Source: Yanghanlia caeni (GTDB taxonomy: Bacteria > Pseudomonadota > Gammaproteobacteria > Burkholderiales > Burkholderiaceae_B). Taken from it: 64,000 nt of DNA. The notes beneath the pieces were generated by a model. That model made no database searches, was not told where the DNA came from, and worked only from the letters and a program-made list of their open reading frames with translations. The stretch covers positions 1 through 64,000 of the forward strand of contig JAUZQE010000014.1 of assembly GCA_030733815.1 (NCBI GenBank), in the 5' to 3' direction. This document shows positions 58,301 through 64,000 of this stretch, one piece after another (within the stretch, counting starts at the first letter, position 1; each line of letters starts with the position of its first letter). The translations under genes were made by a program, and so were the position numbers.

Positions 58301-59215
58301 TCAGACTCCTGAAGTTTGGGGCAGCACCATGTCGAGACCGGGGCGGCCGTGCCAGTACCCGTTGCATGGCGCGGCAGGCATGCGTTCGAGCAGGTATTCG
58401 TGCGCTGCGCCGGGTGTGTCGTGGCCGTCGAGCACCGCACGAAACCGGTGGACCACATCGGCCATGTACTGCGACTGCGGGCTCAGGCGTATGACGTCCA
58501 CACCCATGCTGGCCAGCTCATCGAGCTCGTGAATCAATGTGTGCACGTGGGCCGACTGCGTTTGAATGCCATTGATGGTGAGGAAATTTTGCGCTTCGCG
58601 CGTTTGCATCATTAGCCCGTCGGGGTGGTCCATGCACACGTAATGACAATTGTCTTTTGGCAGATTACGGTTGCGCGCGGTAAAGCAGCGTGCCGAGAAC
58701 GCGAGCGGCATGCGGCCATAGGCGAAAACCTCGGTCTGCATTCCCGCCGGCCGGTCGTGCTGCAGGCGCTGCAGGCCGTTGCGGTTCATTTCCAGGGGCA
58801 TGACCCAGCGCGTGGCGCCCGCCTGGGCGATTACCTCGAGCGTAGGTTTGCTGTACACGTTCAGAAAGGGGCCCGCCACGAAGGGGCGCCCCTGCAGGTA
58901 GCGTACGGCGCCCATGTCGTTCGCCTCGATGTCGTAACGGCCATTATCGACCAGCTTGCGCATGGTGTTGAGTTCCACACCGGATTCGAGCAGAACCTGC
59001 GTGGACAGCACGACATGCTTGCCGGCCTCGGTGAGCATGTCGGCTACTTCGAGCCAGTCGGGCAGGCGCAGTTCGTGGCGACGGGAACATACGGTTTCAC
59101 CCAGGTAGACGATGTCGAGCGGCCATTCGCGCACCGATTCGTAGAACTGCAGGGTGGCCACGCGCGGCCAGTAATACTGTAAGGGACCCAGGGCAATCTT
59201 CATGTGTGAGCTCAT
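58301..59215 (-). CDS. ubiV: Oxygen-independent ubiquinone hydroxylase subunit UbiV
   Basis: A 304-residue U32-family protein with an iron-sulfur cluster. The four Cys ligands known for E. coli UbiV (39, 180, 193, 197) have counterparts at Cys43, Cys177, Cys190 and Cys194 with the same internal spacing of the last three. UbiU and UbiV form a heterodimer that hydroxylates the ubiquinone ring without oxygen, using prephenate as the oxygen donor. It lies 6 bases after ubiU. An ATG four codons downstream is a possible alternative start. Confidence 0.95.
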   Translation of the reverse strand: MSSHMKIALGPLQYYWPRVATLQFYESVREWPLDIVYLGETVCSRRHELRLPDWLEVADMLTEAGKHVVLSTQVLLESGVELNTMRKLVDNGRYDIEANDMGAVRYLQGRPFVAGPFLNVYSKPTLEVIAQAGATRWVMPLEMNRNGLQRLQHDRPAGMQTEVFAYGRMPLAFSARCFTARNRNLPKDNCHYVCMDHPDGLMMQTREAQNFLTINGIQTQSAHVHTLIHELDELASMGVDVIRLSPQSQYMADVVHRFRAVLDGHDTPGAAHEYLLERMPAAPCNGYWHGRPGLDMVLPQTSGV

Positions 59216-59221
59216 TGAACG

Positions 59222-60283
59222 TTACTTCCAGGGGCGGTGGTAGGCACCCAATGTTTGCTGCCGGCCTTCCGAGACCTTGGCCAGCTCGGCCGACCAGGCG
59301 GGGTTCACCGAATAACGGGCGGCATTCGCCCGCGCCGAATCGATTGCCTGGCGCCAGACGCGCGTGACCTGCCCCACGTAGGCCGGACTGCGTTGCCGGC
59401 CTTCGATCTTCACGGCCTTGACACCCATGGCCATGAGCCGGGGGAGCAGTTCGAGCGTGTTCAGGCTGGTGGGCTCTTCGAGCGCGTAGTAGTTTTCGCC
59501 GGCTACGTCGAAGCGGCCCTTGCACAGCGTGGGGTAACCGGCGTTTTCACCATCGGCGTAGCGATCGATGAGCACGCCGTTCAGGCGCGATTCGAGCCCC
59601 TCAGGAGTTTGCTGCCAGCGCACGTGGCGCGCGGGCGAGCAGACGCCGTGAGTATTGGGTGACTCGCCAGTGGTGTACGACGACAGGGCGCAGCGGCCTT
59701 CGACCATGACGCACAGGCTGCCAAAACCGAAGACCTCGATCTCGACGGGCGTGTTTTCAGTAACCTGTTCGACCTGCGCAATGGACAGCACGCGCGGCAG
59801 CACCGCACGCTGGATGCCGAAACGCTCGTGGTAGAAGTTGATGGCCTCGTAGTTGGTGGCCGAACCCTGCACCGACAAATGCAGACGCAGCTCGGGATGC
59901 GTGCGGGCCGCATATTCCATGAGGCCCAGGTCGGCGACGATGACGGCGTCAACCCCTGAACCGGCGGCCCGGTCGAGTGCTTCGCGCCAGATGGGCCAGG
60001 CGTCGGCCTGCGGGTACGTGTTCAGCGCAAGAAACACCCGGCGGCCGCGCTCGTGCGCATAGCGGATGCCCTGCGCGATGGCTGCGGCGTCGAAATTCAG
60101 CCCGGCAAAATTGCGGGCGTTCGTGGCATCGCGAAAGCCCAGATAAACGCAGTCGGCCCCATTGTCGACCGCGATCTTGAGCGAAGGCAGGCTGCCCGCC
60201 GGGCAGACCAGTTCGAATGAAGGTGAGTCGGAGGCGGGCCGGGAACCGGCCCCGGTGTGTGGCGCATGTACGGTAAGTGGCAT
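59222..60283 (-). CDS. ubiU: Oxygen-independent ubiquinone hydroxylase subunit UbiU
   Basis: A 353-residue U32-family protein with an iron-sulfur cluster. The cluster Cys residues are Cys191, Cys198, Cys215 and Cys254, exactly matching E. coli UbiU (169, 176, 193, 232) with an offset of 22. The N-terminus has 22 extra residues, Pro and Ser rich, before the conserved ELVCPAG. The ATG at 60283 has a weak ribosome binding site. It heads ubiU-ubiV-ubiT and has a probable FNR-type control site and a leader hairpin upstream. Confidence 0.95.
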   Translation of the reverse strand: MPLTVHAPHTGAGSRPASDSPSFELVCPAGSLPSLKIAVDNGADCVYLGFRDATNARNFAGLNFDAAAIAQGIRYAHERGRRVFLALNTYPQADAWPIWREALDRAAGSGVDAVIVADLGLMEYAARTHPELRLHLSVQGSATNYEAINFYHERFGIQRAVLPRVLSIAQVEQVTENTPVEIEVFGFGSLCVMVEGRCALSSYTTGESPNTHGVCSPARHVRWQQTPEGLESRLNGVLIDRYADGENAGYPTLCKGRFDVAGENYYALEEPTSLNTLELLPRLMAMGVKAVKIEGRQRSPAYVGQVTRVWRQAIDSARANAARYSVNPAWSAELAKVSEGRQQTLGAYHRPWK

Positions 60284-60295
60284 GGGCTGTGCGGA

Positions 60296-60326
60296 AAAAC
60301 ACCCGGGGCATCCTGCCGTGCCCCGG
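60296..60326 (-). terminator. U-tailed hairpin upstream of ubiU
   Basis: On the minus strand an 8-base stem (CCGGGGCA with TGCCCCGG) with an 8-base loop (60303-60326) is followed after three bases by TTTTT. It lies 55 bases past the stop of the FAH-family gene and 19 bases before the ubiU ATG. It could end the upstream hemX-hemY-ppa-FAH transcript or act as an attenuator in the ubiU leader. Confidence 0.6.
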
Positions 60327-60342
60327 AGTCGGCAAGCCACAC

Positions 60343-60384
60343 ACTATGCCGCCAATACGTTGAGTGCGCCTTGATCAGAATTAA
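60343..60384 (-). promoter_or_regulatory. Candidate FNR-dependent promoter of ubiUVT
   Basis: TTGATCAGAATTAA at 60371-60384 matches the FNR consensus TTGAT-N4-ATCAA at nine of ten positions. On the minus strand CATAGT (60348-60343) fits a -10 box at four of six. The implied transcription start near 60336 places the palindrome centre at exactly -41.5, the class II activation position. The site overlaps the stop codon of the upstream gene. Confidence 0.6.
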
Positions 60385-61079
60385 GATGTCACCCGGACGC
60401 GCAGTTCACCGACGCCGGCCACTGCACCATGCATGAGATCGCCGGGAACCACTGCACCCACGCCTTCCGGGGTACCGGTAAAGATCAGATCACCGGCCTT
60501 GAGCTCAAAAAGCCCCGAGAGGAAGGCGATGGATTCGGCAATGCCCCAGATCATCTGCGAAATGTCGCCCGACTGGCGCCGCTCGCCGTTCACGTCGAGC
60601 GTGATGGCTGCGGCGACAAGCGCGGCGCAGTCATGCGCGCGGTGGATCGGGCCCATCGGGGCCGAGCTGTCGAACGCCTTGCCGACTTCCCAGGGCCGGC
60701 CCTGCTTCTTGGCCTCTCCCTGCAGGTCGCGGCGGGTCATGTCGAGCCCTACCGCGTAGCCGTAAATGCATTTGGCGGCCTGCTCGACCGTGAGATCGCG
60801 TCCTCCGCCAGCCAGCGCCACGACCAGTTCGATTTCATGGTGCAGGTTCGACGTGGCGGGCGGATACGGCATCTCGCCCGTTTCGCCCTCGGGCACGTAC
60901 AGAATCGCATCGGCCGGCTTGCAGAAGAAGAACGGATCTTCACGCCCGGTGAAGCCCATTTCGCGCGCATGCTCGGCATAGTTGCGGCCGACGCAATAAA
61001 TGCGTCGTACCGGAAACACCGTATCGGTGCCGTGCACGGGCACCGTGACCGGCGGTGCCGCGGGAACCACGGTCTTCAT
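60381..61079 (-). CDS. Fumarylacetoacetate hydrolase family protein
   Basis: A 232-residue FAH-family enzyme that cleaves or hydrolyses beta-diketo or related acids with a divalent metal. The metal site is suggested by HHEIELVVAL near residue 79 and the downstream Asp in GYAVGLDMT; the glycine-rich TGTPEGVGAV is typical. It resembles fumarylpyruvate hydrolases, but the aromatic degradation genes are absent here. It starts 5 bases after ppa and is probably in the hem-ppa operon. Confidence 0.87.
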   Translation of the reverse strand: MKTVVPAAPPVTVPVHGTDTVFPVRRIYCVGRNYAEHAREMGFTGREDPFFFCKPADAILYVPEGETGEMPYPPATSNLHHEIELVVALAGGGRDLTVEQAAKCIYGYAVGLDMTRRDLQGEAKKQGRPWEVGKAFDSSAPMGPIHRAHDCAALVAAAITLDVNGERRQSGDISQMIWGIAESIAFLSGLFELKAGDLIFTGTPEGVGAVVPGDLMHGAVAGVGELRVRVTS

Positions 61080-61084
61080 TTCGG

Positions 61085-61618
61085 TCAGGCCCCGGCGCTA
61101 TAGCGCGCAGCGCTGTCCATGATCTCGCGTGCGGCGGCTTCCGGGCCTTCCCAGCCCTGGATCTTCACCCACTTGCCCTTCTCGAGATCTTTGTAGTGTT
61201 CGAAGAAGTGCTGAATCTGGCCCCGCAATTCAAGCGAGACGTCATCGACCGAGCGCAGGCGGCTGTAGGCCGGGTAGAGTTTGTCGATGGGTACGGCCAA
61301 GAGTTTGGCGTCTCCGCCGGCCTCGTCTTCCATCTTGAGCAGGCCTAAAGCGCGGCAGCTGACTACGGCACCGACCTGAATCGGGAACGGTGTCATGACA
61401 AGAACGTCGACGGGGTCGCCGTCATCGGAAAGGGTCTGCGGGATATAACCGTAGTTGCAGGGGTAATGCATGGCCGTCAGCATGAAACGGTCGACGAACA
61501 CGGCACCCGTGTGCTTGTCGACTTCGTATTTCACCGGATCGGCGTTCATGGGAATCTCGATGATGACATTGAACTCGTCTGGCAACTTGGTGCCCGCAGG
61601 CACGCGGTCTAGGCTCAT
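61085..61618 (-). CDS. ppa: Inorganic pyrophosphatase
   Basis: A 177-residue soluble family I pyrophosphatase that drives biosynthesis by removing pyrophosphate. The signature [10 protein letters not shown] is intact with its three metal-binding Asp residues, and the substrate Lys and Tyr (NYGYIPQT) are in place. Length matches bacterial family I enzymes. It lies 41 bases after hemY and 5 bases before the FAH-family gene. Confidence 0.97.
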   Translation of the reverse strand: MSLDRVPAGTKLPDEFNVIIEIPMNADPVKYEVDKHTGAVFVDRFMLTAMHYPCNYGYIPQTLSDDGDPVDVLVMTPFPIQVGAVVSCRALGLLKMEDEAGGDAKLLAVPIDKLYPAYSRLRSVDDVSLELRGQIQHFFEHYKDLEKGKWVKIQGWEGPEAAAREIMDSAARYSAGA

Positions 61619-61659
61619 GCTCTTTAACCTTGCTAGGAATAAGGGTTGGGTGGTAGGGT

Positions 61660-63162
61660 TTAGTGTCCCCGCCTCGGGCCATCGGAAGTCTGGCTGACGT
61701 CTACGCCCGGGATCGGCGCGCTGTCAAAGAATTCGTCGAGGCCTGAATTATCGGAAACAGTAGATTCTACTTCTTTGCGCGCTTCTGCGCCTGCGGAGCC
61801 CTGTGGTTGACCGGGGGAATGCGACTCTTCAACCACATAATCGACGGCACTGGCGGCCACCGGCGTGCCCGTGTCCGGCTGCCCGGACGGTTCGGCCGGA
61901 ATCTCGACATCGATGAGCGTGGGATCGCCACGCGTGTCGGCAGCCGGCAGGAAGTGATTGCGCGGCAGCACGGGCAGCACGCCCACGACACCCGCGGCCA
62001 GACGCCAGTGGCGCATGGCCTCGTCGCGACGGCCGAGGCGATCGTACAGATTGCCCAGCAGTGCGTGAACCCGCATGTCGTTGCGCAGCGCCATGCTGCG
62101 CTTGAGATACAGTTCGCCCGGCCCCCACAGCTGGCCCGTGAGGCACAGATTGCCCATGGCAGCGAGCAGCGCGGCGTCGTCGGGATGGCGCTTGAGCCAT
62201 TCCTCGGCCTTCGCCAGCCGGCGCGACACATGCTGCGGCGGGCATTGCGAATACGCGCTGAGCAGGCGCGGGTCGGGTTTGACGGATATGGCGGCCTCGA
62301 GAATGCGCGATGCCTCGTCGTGATTGCCCTCGCCCGCCTGTATGGCGGCAGCGGCCAGGGCAATTTCGGGCATCGTGCGCTCTTCGGCCTTGAGGTCGCC
62401 CCAGATGGCCTTGAAGCCCTTTGCTCCTGCAGTGTGCAGGCGCGCGGCCCCCGCCACTTCGATGAGCTGCGACGCCTCGGCCTTGTCGATGACGCCACGA
62501 CGCAGCAACAGGCGCGTGAGGTCGTAAACACGATCGTGATTGTTCAGCTGCCTGTGCGCGCGCAGCAGCAGCCGGGTGGCATGCAGGTAACGGGAACTGG
62601 CGTCCTGCAGGGGCTGCAGCAATGCCAGGGCGTCTTGCGGACGATTCTGGTCGAGATACATTTCGGCCGCCACGATGGCCCAGGCCTCGCGCAGACGGAT
62701 ATCGTCGCCGGCCGCCTGCCTGGCAAGGGCCAGTGCCTTGTCGCGCTGACCGAATTCACCCAGATGGTGATTGGCATGTGCGGAGGCCAGCGCCGCCAGC
62801 ACCTTGCGCTTTTCCGAGCGGGTGCGGTTCAGCACGCGACCGAAATCCTTGTCGGCATTCCCGTAGCGGCCTTCCAGAACATTGATCCAGCCGCTTTCCA
62901 GGGATTCCTGGTCGCGGCGCACCGAGCGGCGGCTGCGCCAGCTGCGAAACCGTTCGGGGCGACTGCCCAGCCAATAGAAAACGCGCAGCAGAAAATGAAG
63001 AATGACGAAGGTGGCCACCAGCAGCAGCACCGCCAGTGTGAGCGAAAGTTCGATGCGCCACGGTTGCGCAACGATCACGACGTTGCCGCTGTGATCGCGC
63101 AGTACGAGCGCCAGCGCCACCGCTGCCACAAAGACAACGAGCGTCCAGAACCAGGTACGCAT
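61660..63162 (-). CDS. hemY: Haem biosynthesis-associated TPR protein HemY
   Basis: A 500-residue inner-membrane protein. Two N-terminal transmembrane helices (about residues 3-22 and 38-68) precede the HemY_N domain and a TPR-rich region to about 400. The last 100 residues are Pro, Ser and acidic, longer than in E. coli HemY. The gene lies in the hemX-hemY order of the hemCDXY cluster; its role is thought to be in late haem steps or scaffolding. GGAGGGC before the ATG lies inside the hemX 3' end. It starts 3 bases after the hemX stop. Confidence 0.93.
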   Translation of the reverse strand: MRTWFWTLVVFVAAVALALVLRDHSGNVVIVAQPWRIELSLTLAVLLLVATFVILHFLLRVFYWLGSRPERFRSWRSRRSVRRDQESLESGWINVLEGRYGNADKDFGRVLNRTRSEKRKVLAALASAHANHHLGEFGQRDKALALARQAAGDDIRLREAWAIVAAEMYLDQNRPQDALALLQPLQDASSRYLHATRLLLRAHRQLNNHDRVYDLTRLLLRRGVIDKAEASQLIEVAGAARLHTAGAKGFKAIWGDLKAEERTMPEIALAAAAIQAGEGNHDEASRILEAAISVKPDPRLLSAYSQCPPQHVSRRLAKAEEWLKRHPDDAALLAAMGNLCLTGQLWGPGELYLKRSMALRNDMRVHALLGNLYDRLGRRDEAMRHWRLAAGVVGVLPVLPRNHFLPAADTRGDPTLIDVEIPAEPSGQPDTGTPVAASAVDYVVEESHSPGQPQGSAGAEARKEVESTVSDNSGLDEFFDSAPIPGVDVSQTSDGPRRGH

Positions 63163-63165
63163 GAA

Positions 63166-64000
63166 TCAGCCCTCCGTCGTGCCGGCCGACTGCGCGGCGG
63201 CCTCAATGGCGGATGGAGCATCGGCCGCCGGGGTCTGTGCCGCTCCGGCATCGGTCGCCGGCGCCGATTGCGGGGACTCGCCCTGCGAGCCCGCATGTGA
63301 ATCTTGAGCCGCAGGCGAATTTGAGCTTGGCGGGTCGGCCGGGTGCGCCGGCTCCGTGCCGTTCATGGCCGACGCATCGCCCGGCGTATCTGGCGCGTCG
63401 GCCTCGGGTTCGTGGGTGTGCGGGGCATCGGGGGGGAGCGCATCGGCATCGGCCGGCTCGCCGCCATGAAAACGCTGCGCCTGTTCTTCGCGCAGCGCAT
63501 TGAGCGCCTGCAAGGTGTTGTCGACAGTAGGCAGCCGGGCGTCGATGGTGGCATCGGCCATGCCGCGCGCCATGCGCAGTGCCTTGCGCGTGAGCGGCGA
63601 ACTTTCGTCGTAGCGGGTCTCGATCGCCTTGACGATGGCTTCGGTTTCGGTCTTCCAGACCTGGGGTTGACGCATCATGAGTGCCAGCTGCGCGGTCATG
63701 ATGCGCGTGCGCAGGCTTTCGCGGAACCGCGTGGCCTGGTCGGGCGACATCAGCAATGCGCTGGCGTCGTCGACACGCCTGACGTCAATGAACTGCCCCA
63801 GATCGGTACGCACCGAATCCCACGCCTGGCGCGACCACTCGCGCGTGGTGTCGATCGCGCGTTCCCACCAGGCGGCCTCGGCTCCCTGCGTGGCGGGCGG
63901 TACCGTGGGCGCCGGCTGTTCGCGCTGCGCGGTATCTTCGGGTCGCGCGCCCATGCGCCCCGATTCGTCGGGCATGATGAGCGGCGCTTCCGTCAACAGC
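63166..64000 (-). CDS. hemX: HemX family protein, 3' portion
   Basis: The C-terminal 278 or so residues of a HemX-type protein; the frame is open through the window's end, so the start is outside. The core segment with DLGQFIDVRRVDD and SLRTRIMTAQLALMMRQP matches the HemX domain. HemX is a membrane-tethered partner of the haem pathway and in some Burkholderiales is fused to HemD. The tail after about residue 180 of the visible part is Ala, Pro and acidic, low in complexity. It is followed by hemY in an operon. Confidence 0.85.
   Translation of the reverse strand, partial: LLTEAPLIMPDESGRMGARPEDTAQREQPAPTVPPATQGAEAAWWERAIDTTREWSRQAWDSVRTDLGQFIDVRRVDDASALLMSPDQATRFRESLRTRIMTAQLALMMRQPQVWKTETEAIVKAIETRYDESSPLTRKALRMARGMADATIDARLPTVDNTLQALNALREEQAQRFHGGEPADADALPPDAPHTHEPEADAPDTPGDASAMNGTEPAHPADPPSSNSPAAQDSHAGSQGESPQSAPATDAGAAQTPAADAPSAIEAAAQSAGTTEG

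Overview
The window reads as an unbroken stretch of GC-rich core chromosome from a betaproteobacterium of the order Burkholderiales, most like the Alcaligenaceae (Bordetella, Achromobacter, Pusillimonas and relatives). The pointers are protein flavour and neighbourhoods: a BktB-type thiolase, a TRAP transporter, hemX-hemY, tadA next to an LD-carboxypeptidase, surE-pcm-nlpD, and ubiquinone rather than menaquinone genes. The genus is an inference. I see no insertion sequence, prophage, integrase, CRISPR array, rRNA or tRNA gene. Genes are packed tightly, often with ATGA-type overlaps, and no gene-free gap exceeds about 300 bases.

Layout. 0.1-4 kb: an envelope block with a BON lipoprotein, a stress-type protein and the ybhP-clsB-ybhN set. 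4.1-6.9 kb: an ABC importer of the TrpXYZ type. 7-11.1 kb: a spermidine-synthase homologue, a beta-ketothiolase, exonuclease III, gmk and rpoZ. 11.1-13.4 kb: bifunctional (p)ppGpp enzyme SpoT. 13.4-17.2 kb: an M23 peptidase and a complete TRAP transporter. 17.2-22.9 kb: a YbbA-like ATPase divergent from tesA, then ppiD, ugpQ, an rRNA pseudouridine synthase and ubiC. 22.9-26.1 kb: a PII protein, a YbdG-type channel and argH. 26.2-29.2 kb: rlmD, a Spy-like protein and a PolB-type exonuclease. 29.1-33.5 kb: nlpD, pcm, surE, plsY and tsaD. 33.5-38.6 kb: a purine permease, a CHASE-PAS-GGDEF-EAL protein, a thioredoxin and YigZ. 38.6-46.3 kb: YbiT, a His-rich LD-carboxypeptidase, TadA, a universal stress protein, the Nnr repair enzyme and YadGH. 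46.3-57.8 kb: an acyl-CoA synthetase, then recD, recB, recC and a possible 62-codon gene in front of recC. 57.8-60.3 kb: ubiT, ubiV and ubiU for oxygen-independent ubiquinone synthesis. 60.4-64 kb: an FAH-family hydrolase, ppa, hemY and the 3' part of hemX, which runs off the window.

How it fits together. Most of the content is housekeeping: repair, the stringent response, tRNA and rRNA modification, phospholipid and haem synthesis. The most interesting lifestyle clue is ubiUVT, which allows ubiquinone to be made without oxygen. A near-consensus FNR-type palindrome lies upstream of it, at the spacing expected for direct oxygen control. I did not find a clearly new multi-gene system. The best leads are regulatory or small-scale: the ubiU control region with an internal terminator-like hairpin, a candidate small gene coupled to recC, a terminator-like hairpin in the thioredoxin leader, a near-leaderless argH, divergent genes whose start codons overlap, a GGDEF-EAL gene whose natural start seems one base out of frame, and a histidine-rich tail on an LD-carboxypeptidase.
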